Both the position numbers and the translations under genes were made by a program. From Aestuariivirga sp. (GTDB lineage: Bacteria > Pseudomonadota > Alphaproteobacteria > Rhizobiales > Aestuariivirgaceae), in the NCBI RefSeq assembly GCF_020252395.1, contig NZ_JADCDB010000002.1, positions 248,001 through 312,000 on the forward strand: a stretch of 64,000 nt of DNA, read 5' to 3'. Numbering within the stretch: position 1 is the stretch's first letter; every line of letters begins with the position of its first letter. Of the stretch, positions 32,741 to 42,900 are shown one piece after another. The notes beneath the pieces are model-generated. The model did not search any database and was not told the DNA's origin. It saw only the letters and a list, made by a program, of their open reading frames with translations.

Positions 32741-34023
32741 TGCCGGGACAGTTGCTTCACCTTGCAGATCGCCTCCTCAACACGCCGCTTCTGCTCCATC
32801 CGGCCAAGGCCGAGATCATCCTCGGCGTGCTCAGCGGCCGCATAGGTATCGATGCCAGTCTTGTCGACGGCAAGGCCCCGGATGCCAGCCGTTTTGTGGG
32901 CTCTCAGCGCCGCGAAAGCGGTGGCCGGGCCTTGACCCGTGCCAGCGGGGGCGTTGCCATGGTCCCCGTGCTCGACACTCTCGTCAATCGCGGGGCCTGG
33001 CTCGACAGCCGGTCCGGAATGACGAGCTATGAGGGGATTGCGGCGCAAATCCGCGATGCAGCATCAGACCCGGATGTACGGTCGATCCTGCTCGATATCT
33101 CCTCCCCCGGGGGTGAAGCCTCCGGCATGGCGGGTCTGGCGGATCTGATCCGTTCGGTGCGCCAGACCAAGCATGTGACGGCGCTTGTCAACGACATGGC
33201 GGCCTCCGCCGCCTACGGGATTGCCAGTGCCGCCAATGAAATCGTGATCTCGCCCACCTCCATGGTGGGGTCGATCGGTGTCGTCATGTTGCATGCCGAC
33301 CGCTCGGGCGAACTCGCGGCACAAGGCGTGAAGCCCACCCTGATCTTTGCAGGCTCCCACAAGGTCGATGGCAATCCGTTCGAGCCCTTATCGGATGCAG
33401 TGCGGGCCGATCTGCAGTCGAGTGTCGATGCTCATTACCAGCAGTTTTTGGAGGTGGTGGGCGCCGGCCGCGGCAACAAACTCCCAGCCTCCATGGCGCG
33501 CGCCACCGAAGCCCGCACCTTCATCGGCCAAGAAGCCATTGCCCTTGGTCTTGCCGACCGGATTGCCAGCTTCGACGAAGTTCTTTCCACACTTAGCCAA
33601 CAACCCCGCCCATCCGGGCGTAACGCTCGCACAGGAGGGATCAAGATGAGCACGAATGAGGGCGCGCCGGCCACCGATAATGCCGGAATTTCCGTTCAAG
33701 AACATAGCGCGGCTGTTGCAGCTGCGCGCCAAGAGGAACGTGCCCGCATCCGGGCAATCGTTTCCGGTGAAGAAGCCAAGGGCCGTGGCGCCCAGGCCCT
33801 GATCCTGGCCACCGAAACGGCGCTGTCGGTCAATGAGGCCGAAAAGCTTCTTGCCGCCTCTCCCAAGGAAACCGCCGTCGATGCGCTCGCGTCACGCGCG
33901 ATGAGCGGCCCCGAGATTGGGGCCAGCACCGAGCCCCGAGAACCAGATGCACGCGAGCGCGCCAGCCGCGGATGGCAACACGCCATCGCCGCCGCAAACC
34001 GCTCGATCGGCGTGAAGCGCTGA
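32740..34023 (+). CDS. S49-family head maturation protease with C-terminal scaffold region
   Basis: 427 residues. The N-terminal ~285 form a ClpP/SppA-like serine protease: ILLDISSPGGEASGM, NDMAASAAYGIASAANEIVISPTSMVGSIGVVMLHAD, IFAGSHKVDGNPFEPLS. The last ~125 residues are helical and charged (EHSAAVAAARQEERARIRAIVSGEEAKGRG) like the lambda Nu3 scaffold. A strong AGGAGGG ribosome-binding site and ATG at 33646 lie in frame inside the gene, so scaffold can be made separately. Start at 32740 from the TGATG junction. Confidence 0.92.
   Translation: MPGQLLHLADRLLNTPLLLHPAKAEIILGVLSGRIGIDASLVDGKAPDASRFVGSQRRESGGRALTRASGGVAMVPVLDTLVNRGAWLDSRSGMTSYEGIAAQIRDAASDPDVRSILLDISSPGGEASGMAGLADLIRSVRQTKHVTALVNDMAASAAYGIASAANEIVISPTSMVGSIGVVMLHADRSGELAAQGVKPTLIFAGSHKVDGNPFEPLSDAVRADLQSSVDAHYQQFLEVVGAGRGNKLPASMARATEARTFIGQEAIALGLADRIASFDEVLSTLSQQPRPSGRNARTGGIKMSTNEGAPATDNAGISVQEHSAAVAAARQEERARIRAIVSGEEAKGRGAQALILATETALSVNEAEKLLAASPKETAVDALASRAMSGPEIGASTEPREPDARERASRGWQHAIAAANRSIGVKR
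33646..34023 (+). CDS. Internal in-frame scaffold protein, Nu3-like
   Basis: 125 residues sharing the reading frame and stop of the protease gene (codon 303 onward). AGGAGGG at 33633-33639 lies 6 nt before ATG 33646, far stronger than expected by chance inside a coding region. The product MSTNEGAPATDNAGISVQEH... is helical and charged, as scaffolds are. In lambda, C and Nu3 are arranged the same way. Expression is inferred from the ribosome-binding site. Confidence 0.72.
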   Translation: MSTNEGAPATDNAGISVQEHSAAVAAARQEERARIRAIVSGEEAKGRGAQALILATETALSVNEAEKLLAASPKETAVDALASRAMSGPEIGASTEPREPDARERASRGWQHAIAAANRSIGVKR

Positions 34024-34048
34024 TCAACCCTCACAAGGAGACCTTCCC

Positions 34049-34426
34049 ATGCCCACTGTTTTCAACGAAGGCCGCCATCCCGGCGAGTTCCTGCTGTCCG
34101 AAGGAGCAGGCCAGATTTCCCGGGAGGCCGGCATCGTGGCTTCCGGATCCGGCATCATTGCGCCCGGCACCGTCCTCGGAAGGCTCACCATCAGCGGAAA
34201 GCTGGTGCCTTCGCCCGCAACCGGCGCCGACGGTTCGCAGACGGCCGTGGCCGTAGCCCTCTATGGCTGCGACGCGACGAGTGCTGATCAGATCATCGCC
34301 ATCATCGCCCGCGACGCGGAGGTGAGGGTGGACGCTCTCGTTTATCACGCCACCGTCAATGACGCGGCCAAGCGCGCGGCGAAGGCCACGCAGCTCGCCG
34401 CGTTTGGCATCATCGTCCGCGCCTGA
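34049..34426 (+). CDS. Head decoration protein, gpD-like
   Basis: 125 residues. NEGRHPGEFLLSEGAGQISREAGIVASG...IIAPGTVLGRLT and ALYGCDATSADQIIAIIARDAEVR are typical of the lambda gpD/HDPD family, which trimerises on the expanded capsid. AAGGAG lies 8 nt before the ATG. It stands between the protease/scaffold and the major capsid gene, in the lambda order. Confidence 0.9.
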   Translation: MPTVFNEGRHPGEFLLSEGAGQISREAGIVASGSGIIAPGTVLGRLTISGKLVPSPATGADGSQTAVAVALYGCDATSADQIIAIIARDAEVRVDALVYHATVNDAAKRAAKATQLAAFGIIVRA

Positions 34427-34456
34427 TCGCCGGACTTCAGAAAGGAATAACGGGTC

Positions 34457-35488
34457 ATGCCTGTGCTCGATATCTTCAACGCGGACGCCTTCTCGGTCAC
34501 CACCATGACCGAGGCCATGCGCGAAATCAGCTACGTTCCCGGCCGCATCGGCGAGCTTGACCTGTTTCAGGTCGAGAGCATCGATACGCTCGATGTGGCC
34601 ATCGAAAAGCAGTCGGCGGAGAGTCTTCTGCTGATTCCATCGTCGCCGCGCGGCGGCCCCGGCGATACGCGTGATATCGGCCGCCGGTCGCTCCGCAAGC
34701 TGACCGTTCCTCATTTTCAGAGGAACGATGCCATCTACGCGGACGAGGTGATGGGGGTTCGCGCCTTCGGATCGGAGATCGCTGTCGAAACCCTGCAGGG
34801 CAAGATCGCGCGCAAGGCCGCGGTCCACTCGCAGGACTTCGCGCTGACCGAGGAGTATCATCGTCTCTCGGTCATCAAGAGCGGCATCCTCTTCGACAGC
34901 GACGGCACGACCCAGATCTACAACTACGCAACGGAGTTCGGCGAAAGCCTCCCCGCCGAGGTCGACTTCGATCTTGACAACACAAGCCCCGCCGCTGGCG
35001 TGCTCCGCAGGAGGTGTGCCGTGCTGTTGCGCGCCATGGCCGACAGCCTTGGCGGCCTGCCTTTCCGCGGCGTGATGGTCATCATGGGCAAGGCCTTTGC
35101 TGACGACTTCTATGCCCACAAGGAGGTCCGCGAGACCTACCTCAACTATTCAGCGGCGGCCGATCTCCGGGCGGGCTACGTCTCGACCACGGGCAAGACC
35201 TATGGCGGGTTCGAGTTCGGCGGCATCGTGTGGGAGGAATACCGCGGCGGCGGCAGCGTGTCGGTTGGCGATGACAAGGCCCATGCGTTCCCCATCGGCG
35301 TGCCGGGTCTCTTCAAGACCCTCTATGCGCCGGCGGACTACATCGAGACCGTCAACCGGCCGGGCCAGCGCCTCTATGCGAAACAGTGGCAGAAGCCCAA
35401 CGACAAGGGCGTGAATGTGGAGTTCCAGATGAATGCACTCCACTACTGCACGCGTCCGCGCGTCCTGATGCCGCTGCGCCGCACGTAA
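34457..35488 (+). CDS. Major capsid protein, gpE family
   Basis: 343 residues, HK97-fold lambda gpE type: FNADAFSVTTMTEAMREISYVPGRIGELDLFQ near the start, LTVPHFQRNDAIYADEVMGVRAFGSE, IYNYATEFGESLP, and a C-terminal YVSTTGKTYGGFEFGGIVWEEYRG...AHAFPIGVPGLFKTLYAPADYIETVNRPGQRLYAKQW. The length is normal. AAAGGAA lies upstream of the ATG. Confidence 0.96.
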   Translation: MPVLDIFNADAFSVTTMTEAMREISYVPGRIGELDLFQVESIDTLDVAIEKQSAESLLLIPSSPRGGPGDTRDIGRRSLRKLTVPHFQRNDAIYADEVMGVRAFGSEIAVETLQGKIARKAAVHSQDFALTEEYHRLSVIKSGILFDSDGTTQIYNYATEFGESLPAEVDFDLDNTSPAAGVLRRRCAVLLRAMADSLGGLPFRGVMVIMGKAFADDFYAHKEVRETYLNYSAAADLRAGYVSTTGKTYGGFEFGGIVWEEYRGGGSVSVGDDKAHAFPIGVPGLFKTLYAPADYIETVNRPGQRLYAKQWQKPNDKGVNVEFQMNALHYCTRPRVLMPLRRT

Positions 35489-35502
35489 GGAGGTCTGACG
35501 CC

Positions 35503-35919
35503 ATGGTCTCGCCGTTCGATGCTCTCGACGGGCTGATGTCCTCCGCCGTCGAGACAGCTTACGGCGAGGCCGCAATCCTGACGCCGCGCGTGTCCTCTCA
35601 ATATGTGCAGCGCTCAGCTGACGACAATCGCCCCGCGGCCAATGTCTGGGGCGTCTTCTCGGCGGGCCCGGGCGAGTCCCAGATCAAGGGCCAGGCCAGT
35701 GGCGGCGAGTTCTCGGGCTCCACCCGCATGCAGGTCATGCGGGCCGAGTTCTGGATGACCGCTGCCCAGGTCTCGGCGCTCGGCTTCGCTCCCGCCAGGG
35801 GCGACAGGATCGCATTCCCCGGCAGGGCTGGATCGCCCTTCTACGCTGTCTCAGGCGTCCAGCACACAGACATGGGTGACACCGCCCTCATACTCGTCCG
35901 CGAGGATCAACCCGCATGA
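35503..35919 (+). CDS. Head-tail connector protein, gpFII-type position
   Basis: 138 residues from ATG 35503 (AAGGAGG 10 nt upstream), beta-rich with no catalytic motif: YGEAAILTPRVSSQYVQRSADDNRPAANVWGVFSAGP...FWMTAAQVSALGFAPARGDRIAF...ALILVRED. The region VREDQ ends in an ATGA overlap with the next gene. Head-tail joining is assigned from position after the capsid gene. Confidence 0.65.
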   Translation: MVSPFDALDGLMSSAVETAYGEAAILTPRVSSQYVQRSADDNRPAANVWGVFSAGPGESQIKGQASGGEFSGSTRMQVMRAEFWMTAAQVSALGFAPARGDRIAFPGRAGSPFYAVSGVQHTDMGDTALILVREDQPA

Positions 35920-36719
35920 GCCTGTCCCGCCTCGCCATGCGCATCGCCGCGGCGCGCGCCGTCAAAGGCGCGACACTGGCCGAGGACCGGGTCTTCGACA
36001 GCGCCATCGATCCCATCGACCTCACCATCGCCGAGAACCGGCAGCCGATCCTGGTGGTGATGACCGACGAGCATGAGGCGATCCCCACGGGCCGTGACCT
36101 GTTCCACGCCGATGTCGCCTGCGATCTCGTCATCGAGGCGGCGATCGCCGCGCGGGTGGAGATCGAGGGCGAGGTGACGATCACCATTCCGCACACCGAT
36201 GAGGGCATGGAGCTGGTGCTCGACATGATGGAGCACCAGGTGATGGCGGCGCTGACCCGCGAGCGCAACAGCTGGTCCCGGGTCTGGATGAAGCTGGTGC
36301 CGCGTGTGAAGCGGCGCCTGTCGCGGCGCGGTGCTTCCGCCGAGGGCGGGGTCCGCTTCGCTGCGAGGCAGATCGTCCTTACCTGTGACCTGATCGAGGC
36401 CCCGGCTGACGGCGCAGTCCTCGCGGCTGGCTCGGCCTGGGCGGATGTTCTCGCCGTCATGGAGGAGGATGAGGCCTTGCAGCCGATCGCCGATCTGCTG
36501 CGCCTGACCATCGAGGGGGCCGAGGTCGCCCAATGGAAACGGGCGGCCAACATGCTGGGGATACACAAGGCGACGGCCAGTGCCATCGGGCTGGGTCCGG
36601 TCCTCGGCGAGGGCGGCGATCCTGCCGTGGTCGAGGGCATGGCCGTGACTGGCGGCATCAGCGCAACCCTCGATGACGGGGCGTTGGCAGAGCAAGGGGT
36701 CCCGCATGGCGGTCCGTGA
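35916..36719 (+). CDS. Phage structural protein of unknown function
   Basis: 267 residues. The N-terminal half looks like a tail-terminator type domain (LSRLAMRIAAARAVKGATLAEDRVFDSAIDPIDL...ILVVMTDEHEA, DLVIEAAIAARVEIEG), with a helical C-terminus and an acidic tail. It probably closes the tail-head joint, but no firm homology was recognised. Overlaps the genes on both sides (ATGA upstream, 14 nt downstream). Confidence 0.65.
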   Translation: MSLSRLAMRIAAARAVKGATLAEDRVFDSAIDPIDLTIAENRQPILVVMTDEHEAIPTGRDLFHADVACDLVIEAAIAARVEIEGEVTITIPHTDEGMELVLDMMEHQVMAALTRERNSWSRVWMKLVPRVKRRLSRRGASAEGGVRFAARQIVLTCDLIEAPADGAVLAAGSAWADVLAVMEEDEALQPIADLLRLTIEGAEVAQWKRAANMLGIHKATASAIGLGPVLGEGGDPAVVEGMAVTGGISATLDDGALAEQGVPHGGP

Positions 36720-37290
36720 ACTGGTCGAGCTCGCCTCCCGCATTGCCGAGCTCGAGCGGCGTTTCTCCGGCGTCATGCGGCACGGTACGGTCGAGGAGGT
36801 CGATGCGGCGAGGCAGCGGGTCAGGCTCAACTTCGGCAAGGATGTGGATGGCAAGCCGTTCCTCTCGCCCTGGGTGCCTTACGCCCAGATCGCCGGGGCG
36901 CTCAAGGTCCACACGCCGCCGTCGAAGGGCCAGCAGTTCACGCTGTTGTCGCCTGGCGGCGACTGGCAGCAGGCGGTGGTGCTCCCGATGACCTGGAGCG
37001 ACAAGAACCAGTCACCCTCATCAAAGGGTGACGAGAACGTCCTGACTTATGGGAACGTCAAGGCAGCGATCAGGGATGATCTGACGCAGCTCAAGGTGGG
37101 CGGCACGGAGTTCGAGATCACGAGCGGGCGCGTTCTCATCAAGGTGGGCGGCGTCGCGGTCGAGATCACCCGCAGCGGTGTGGCCATCACCGGCGGCAAG
37201 GTCACGCATGATGGCAGGAACATCGGCTCAACCCACATCCACGGTGGCGTGGCGCCCGGCGGCGGGCTTACCGACGTCCCGGCAAACTGA
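36706..37290 (+). CDS. Baseplate assembly protein, gpV-like spike
   Basis: 194 residues from ATG 36706. The OB-fold part VMRHGTVEEVDAARQRVRLNFG...LSPWVPYAQIAG...PPSKGQQFTLLSPGGDWQQAVVLPM is typical of P2 gpV. A C-terminal beta-helix spike follows (GTEFEITSGRVLIKVGGVAVEITRSGVAITGGKVTHDG). It ends GSTHIHGGVAPGGGLTDVP with the tip HxH motif that usually binds iron. It punctures the host envelope during contraction. Confidence 0.93.
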   Translation: MAVRELVELASRIAELERRFSGVMRHGTVEEVDAARQRVRLNFGKDVDGKPFLSPWVPYAQIAGALKVHTPPSKGQQFTLLSPGGDWQQAVVLPMTWSDKNQSPSSKGDENVLTYGNVKAAIRDDLTQLKVGGTEFEITSGRVLIKVGGVAVEITRSGVAITGGKVTHDGRNIGSTHIHGGVAPGGGLTDVPAN

Positions 37291-37301
37291 GGAACAGACC
37301 A

Positions 37302-37550
37302 ATGACACGATACATCATCACCGAGAAGGCCGGCCGCTTCGTGGCCGGGCGCAACAATACGGGCGTTGGCACCGTTCTGGAGCTGACCCCGGCGGAGGCC
37401 CAATACGAACTGACACTCGGCACGCTGGCCCTGGAGGAGGCTCCGGTGGAGACCGCCGCCGGGGCCCCGGAGGCCGAAACGGATGAAGGCGGTGACGCCA
37501 CCGATGAAGGCGCGCCGAAGCCCAAGTCCAGGACGAAAAGCGCCGGGTGA
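37302..37550 (+). CDS. Small phage protein with acidic tail
   Basis: 82 residues. RYIITEKAGRFVAGRNNTGVGTVLELTPAEAQYELTLGTL is a short beta domain, then an Ala/Glu/Asp-rich disordered tail ending PKPKSRTKSAG. Function unknown; it lies between gpV and the gp25-like gene and overlaps the latter by one base (TGATG). Confidence 0.68.
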   Translation: MTRYIITEKAGRFVAGRNNTGVGTVLELTPAEAQYELTLGTLALEEAPVETAAGAPEAETDEGGDATDEGAPKPKSRTKSAG

Positions 37551-37975
37551 TGGCGATGGCCGCCGATCTCAACAGCCCGTCGGCAGGCCTCGACGCCGCG
37601 ACGGGCGGGATCATCACCGGCTGGGACCATGTCGTGCAGTCGCTGGCCGACATCTTCGCCACGCAGTTCGGCACCCGCATCATGCGCGAATGGTACGGGT
37701 CCTTCGTTCCGAATCTGCTGGGCAGGCTGATCACACCCGACGAGGTGGTCCCATATTTTGCGGCGGTCACGTCAGCGATCGAGCAGTGGGAGCCCCGCTT
37801 CCGGATCACGCAGATCCAGGTGGTCGAGGTGACCAGAGACGGCCAGCTGCATGTGTTTCTCGACGGCGAATACCGTCCGCGCGCTGTCTATGGGGATTTC
37901 ACGGTCGATGGCGCGCGCCGTCTCGATGCTTATGCCAACCCGGACGGCATCAGGTTTCAGGAGCGAGCGGCATGA
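37550..37975 (+). CDS. Baseplate wedge protein, GPW/gp25 family
   Basis: 141 residues. GLDAATGGIITGWDHVVQSLADIFATQFGTRIMREWYGS matches the gp25-like signature, with TPDEVVPYFAAVTSAIEQWEPRFRITQI in the second half. It is part of the baseplate wedge with gpJ. An ATG six nt further in is an alternative start. It overlaps gpJ by ATGA. Confidence 0.92.
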   Translation: MAMAADLNSPSAGLDAATGGIITGWDHVVQSLADIFATQFGTRIMREWYGSFVPNLLGRLITPDEVVPYFAAVTSAIEQWEPRFRITQIQVVEVTRDGQLHVFLDGEYRPRAVYGDFTVDGARRLDAYANPDGIRFQERAA

Positions 37976-38829
37976 GCCACGACACCGCGCTTGATCTCTC
38001 CGTGCTGCCGCCGCCCGAGGTGATCGAGACGGTCAGCTACGAACCGATCGTCACCCTCATGCGGGACGATCTGGTGGCGCGGTTTCCCGCGATCGCCGGG
38101 GTCATCGACCTCGAGAGCGAGCCCGCCCGGAAGCTGATCGAGGTGTTCGCCTATCGCGAAATCCTCCTCCGCGCCCGCGCCAATGACGTGGCCCGCGCCA
38201 ATCTCCTGGCCTTTGCCGCCGGCGCCGACCTCGATCATCTGGCGGCCTGGTATGACGTGACGCGACTCGCAAATGAAAGCGATGCGCGGCTGCGCAGCAG
38301 GATCATTCTGGCGATCCGCGGGAGGTCGACGGGCGGCACCGAGCCGCGCTATCGCTTTGTCGCACTGAGCGCCAGTCCGCGCGTTGCCGATGCCGTGGTG
38401 TGGCGCGACGGGCTGACGCCGGTCGTGCGCTGCGCGATCTACGCTACCGACAATAATGGCGTCCCGGACGCGGACCTGATCGCCACGGTGACCGGGCATC
38501 TGACCGCGGCGGACGTGCGCATGGTGAACGACACCATCGCCGTTTCGGCGGCCGTCCAGAAACCGCAGAACATCACAGCACAGCTCACCTTGCTGCCCAA
38601 TACGAGCGAGAGCATTCTCGCTGACGTCGAGGCGGCGCTCAGGGCCGACTGGCTCGCTGAACGCCGTTTGGGCTTCGACATGACGCTGTCCTGGATCACG
38701 TCGCGGCTGATGCGCGCCGGCATCTACAAGGCGGCGATCACGCTTCCCGCCACCGATGTGATCGCCCAGCCCAGCGAGGCGATCTCGGTCGGGACGGTCA
38801 CGCTGACGGTCGCCGGACGGGACTTCTGA
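37972..38829 (+). CDS. Baseplate protein J
   Basis: 285 residues from ATG 37972. LPPPEVIETVSYEPIVTLMRDDLVARFPAI, KLIEVFAYREILLRARANDVARANLLAFAAGADLDHLAAWYDVTR, RLRSRIILAIRGRSTGGTEPRYRFVALS and TVTGHLTAADVRMVNDTIAV all match P2 gpJ. It joins gp25 and gpI in the wedge. The next gene begins 4 bp after its stop. Confidence 0.95.
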   Translation: MSHDTALDLSVLPPPEVIETVSYEPIVTLMRDDLVARFPAIAGVIDLESEPARKLIEVFAYREILLRARANDVARANLLAFAAGADLDHLAAWYDVTRLANESDARLRSRIILAIRGRSTGGTEPRYRFVALSASPRVADAVVWRDGLTPVVRCAIYATDNNGVPDADLIATVTGHLTAADVRMVNDTIAVSAAVQKPQNITAQLTLLPNTSESILADVEAALRADWLAERRLGFDMTLSWITSRLMRAGIYKAAITLPATDVIAQPSEAISVGTVTLTVAGRDF

Positions 38830-38833
38830 TCGC

Positions 38834-39955
38834 ATGACAGACCTTCTGCCATGGCATGCCACGCCGTTCGAAAAGGCGTTTTCGCGCGCCAGCGATCCGG
38901 CGGTGAGGCTCGATACGCCGATCACCATATCGCGCGGCATCAAATATATCGGAACGCCGCCGTCGTGGCTGCCGTTCCTGATCTACGAGTATGGGCTGGG
39001 CGAGCTGTCGCCCTATGTCCCGAACCTCTATCAGCTCATCGACGACGGTATTCGCTGGCAGCGCGTCAGAGGGACGCCAGCCGCCATAGCCAGGGGGCTG
39101 GGCTGGCTCGGATACTCAGGCGCTATCGAGGAAGCAGAAATTCGCCGCACCCGCTGGCACCTGTTCCAATTGCATCTGGGCAGGGTCCGCGACAGCGAGG
39201 AACGGGACCTCAACCGGATCGAGGGCGTTACGCAGCTGTCAGTCCCGGTGCGTTCGCATTTCTGGCGCGGCTTCCGGACCCATGACCTGCGGGCCATGGA
39301 GTATTCGTGGAAGCGGCGCTCAAACGCCATGTATTCAACCCACTCCGGCGCGTGCATCCGGACGGGCGGGGCAAAGTGGAGCTTCGGGCGGCTCTATGAA
39401 CGCGACCACACCATGACGCAGGCAGAGCTCACCGCGCTCGGCGTCTGGGTGGCCAGCGTGCCGCCTCCTACTGTTTCGACGTGGTCAGCCACGCCATGGC
39501 CCGCGGCGCCGTGGTCGGATGTCGGCCAGCAGATTCGCCGCGACACGATCATCGGCAATCTTGCGGCGATGAGCGCCTGGATCACGTTCCTGACCGCCGG
39601 TGGCGCGGTGATCGGGCATCGCCGCGCGCGGGTATGGCGGCGCGTGACCAGCGGCAGCGCGGCCTCGCCCTATCAGGTGGGCGGGTCGCAATTCGATCCG
39701 CTGTCCGCCGGCGTGACCGGCGCTTCGGCGCTTTATGTCGAGGCCCAGACGGATTTCGGCGATGGCTACGGGCAGACCGCCGCCAGATGGCAGGTCCGGC
39801 TCGGCGCAACGCTGGCCGATCCGGCGCGGCCCGGACTGCTCTGGGCCGATGCCCCGGCGCTGAGGGGTGGCGCCGGGGCCGTCGAAAAGACCGAGACCAT
39901 CGAGTTTGGTCGCACGGTTCGCGAGCGCTGCCGCGCCGTGCTGCGTGTCGTCTAG
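38834..39955 (+). CDS. Tail protein I
   Basis: 373 residues, longer than P2 gpI. LLPWHATPFEKAFSRASDPAVRLDTPITISRGIKYIGTPPSWLPFLIYEYGLGELSPYVPN and WQRVRGTPAAIARGLGWLGY are typical of gpI. The C-terminal ~180 residues (HRRARVWRRVTSG onward) are an extra domain that may link to the large protein encoded next. Confidence 0.85.
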   Translation: MTDLLPWHATPFEKAFSRASDPAVRLDTPITISRGIKYIGTPPSWLPFLIYEYGLGELSPYVPNLYQLIDDGIRWQRVRGTPAAIARGLGWLGYSGAIEEAEIRRTRWHLFQLHLGRVRDSEERDLNRIEGVTQLSVPVRSHFWRGFRTHDLRAMEYSWKRRSNAMYSTHSGACIRTGGAKWSFGRLYERDHTMTQAELTALGVWVASVPPPTVSTWSATPWPAAPWSDVGQQIRRDTIIGNLAAMSAWITFLTAGGAVIGHRRARVWRRVTSGSAASPYQVGGSQFDPLSAGVTGASALYVEAQTDFGDGYGQTAARWQVRLGATLADPARPGLLWADAPALRGGAGAVEKTETIEFGRTVRERCRAVLRVV

Positions 39956-39963
39956 GAGAGACA

Positions 39964-42900
39964 ATGCCCGCACCCTTCAACCATTCCTCCGGCCTCGCGG
40001 GCGTTTACGACCGGACGCCGGACAAGCCGCATGTGGCGCGCGTCCTGTTCCGCGAGGAAAAGCTGGCGCAGGCCGCCGAGCACATGGAGGCACAGAGCAT
40101 CGCGGAAGCGCGGAACCGCCGGGTGGGCGATCTCATCGCCAAGGACGGCGACCGCGTGACCGGCGCCGAAATCCTCGTCGATCCGCAGACCGGCACCGTG
40201 GTGCTGGGGGCCGGCACGATCTATGTGCAGGGCGACGTCCGCCCGGTCGCAGCTCAGACCCTGAACGGCGTGCCGATGACCGGCGCTGTGTCAGTCGGCG
40301 TTCGCCTCATCCGCACCGTGGTGACCGAGGTCCAGGACCCTGATCTTCTGGGCCTCCACCCTGGCTCCGAGGCAGAGGGCGAGCCAGGTGCCGGCCGCGA
40401 GACGGAAACCATCGCCTGGGGCCGCTCGGGCGACGGCCAGACCGGCAACCTGTTCTCGGTCTATCTCATCAAGGACGGGGCGGTCGTCGACCAGACCCCG
40501 CCGCCCCAGCTATCCGGCGTGACGGCGGCGCTTGCAACCTATGACCGCGACGCCCATGGCAGCTACATCGTCGAGGGCTGCCGGGTGACGGCGCTGGGCA
40601 AGACCGGAACCAGGCAGCGCTTCTCCATTGAAGAGGGTATCGCCAATATCTACGGTTTCAAGCGCAGCCGGGACGCGGCGATCATCCACGAGGAAACCGA
40701 GGCGTGGGATACCGAGACCATCGCTGCCGAGCCTTCGACCTTCGCGGATGGTGGCACCGGCACCGCCGTCATCACCGTGCTCTATCCGCCCATCGCCACG
40801 CTGACGTCGGCGATCGTCACCAAGGAAGTGACCCGGACCATCATCAAGGGCACGACGAACAGCGCTGACGCGCTGCCCGATCCTTCGGTCACCTCGATCA
40901 TCGAGGTCAGGCAGGGCGGCACGACCTACGTGGCCGGGACCAGCTACAATCTGGTGAACGATACGGTGTCGTGGGCGCCGGCCGGCGCCGAGCCCGCCAC
41001 GGGATCGAGCTACACCGTCAAATACCGCTATCTCTCCGCCGTGACGCCGGTCACCCAGACCGACAGGACCGTGACCCTCACGGGAGGTGTCACCGGAACC
41101 ACGGTGCTGCTGAGCTACAGCTGGAAGCTGCCGCGCTTCGATCTCCTTTGCCTCGATGCCAGCGGTCTCCCTGCCTATGTGAAGGGTGTTTCCATGCGGC
41201 GCGCGCCGCAGCCGCCCATTGCACCCGTCACGCTGTTGCCGCTCGCCGTGGTCGAGAACAACTGGATGGGCACTCCCACCATTCGCAACATCGGTGTCCG
41301 GGCCTATCACTTCACCCGCATCCACCGCATGTATGAGAAGCTGGTCGATGCCTTCAACCTTCTCGGTCTGGAGCGGCTGAAGCGCGAAATCGACAGCCGC
41401 GAGCCTGTGGCGAAAAAGGGTGTGTTTGTCGATCCGCTCATCAATGATTTCTATCGCGATCTCGGCACGGCCCAGACCGCGGCGGTGTTTCAGGGGGCGA
41501 TGCAGCTTCCGATCACGCCAAGCTTCTTCTATCCTACGCTCGCCGCGCCGGCACTGCTGAATTACACCGAGGAGGTGATCGCCTCGCAGCCGCTGGTGAC
41601 CGGCCAGATCAGGATCAATCCCTATAACAGCTACGAAAATCTGCCCGCCGAGATGAAGCTGGAGCCGCCGGTCGATTTCTGGGTCGATCAGCCACAGGAC
41701 ACGCTGCAGCAATCCTTCGTCACCCAGCAGGTCGTGCAGACTGTTCAGCGCAATGTGACTGGCAATAATCCGGGCCGTCGCGTCACCGAGACTGTGCGCG
41801 AACAGGTCTCGGTCGACGAAAACCTCGTTTCAGATGCTGTGGCGCTGTCACCGTTCATGCGGCAGATCACGGTCACCGTCACGATCTCCGGTTTCGGCGC
41901 GGGCGAGAACCTGTCGAAGCTGGAGATGGCCGGTGTCAGCGTCAAGCCACCCGGCTCGCAGACCGCCAATGCGCTGGGTACGATCGCGCTCACCTTTACC
42001 ATTCCGGCGAACATGCCCGCCGGCCGGGCGATGATCTACGCCGAGGGTGCCGGCGGAAGCTGGGCGCAGGCCCTGTTCGTGTCGAACGGCTACTATGACG
42101 CCGACACGATCCAGCGCACCACGACCGTGACGCGCTTCATCACGCGCACCGTAACCACGACAAGGGCACCACGGCCGCAACCACAGAACCCAGGCGTTCC
42201 GGTCGATGGCGTCAGGGAGCCTTCGCGTTCGCCCGATCCCGTGGCCCAGACCTTCATCATCGAGGAAGACCGCTTCATCGCCGGGTTCGACGTCAAGTTC
42301 GCGGCATTCGGCGACAAGTCCAAAGGCATCATGGTCGAGCTCGTCCGGACTGAGCACGGCTTCCCGACCGGCGAAAGCATCGCCCAGACATTCACGGGCA
42401 TCGCGAACGCGGTGGCCGGTCAGTGGGTGCAGGTTCGGTTCCCGGTCCCGGTTCACGTCACGGGTGGCCTCGAATATGGCTTCATCGTCCGGACCAATGA
42501 CGATGATCATGCGCTGGCGCTCGCCAGCATCGGCGGCTTCGACCCTGTGGCCCAGCAGTTCGTGGGCGCCCAGCCCTATGTGGTGGGCATGCTGCTGTCA
42601 TCGGCGACCGCCACGGCATGGACCGCGCACCAGAAGGACGATTTATCATTCCAGATCGTCGCGGCCAGGTTCTCAGCAGTCTCCAGGACCATCTCCTTCG
42701 GCACGTTCCCGCTCACCAATGCCTCCGACCTCATGGCGCGCGCCTCGGTTCTGATCCCGTCGGGTGACACCAATGTGGTCTTCGAGATCGTGCGGGCGGG
42801 TGGTGAGGTCAAGAAGCTCTCGCCCAATACGAACTGGGAGCTCGACGCCTTCGTGACGGAAACGGTGACGCTGCGCGCCGTTCTGAGCGGCAGCGCGAAG

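Noticed and set aside
40510-41712. A 400-codon minus-strand frame opposite the DUF4815 gene
   Set aside because: Antisense to a confidently assigned structural gene; composition bias only. The same holds for other long antisense frames, for example at 34031-35119, 42673-43797 and 58446-59318.
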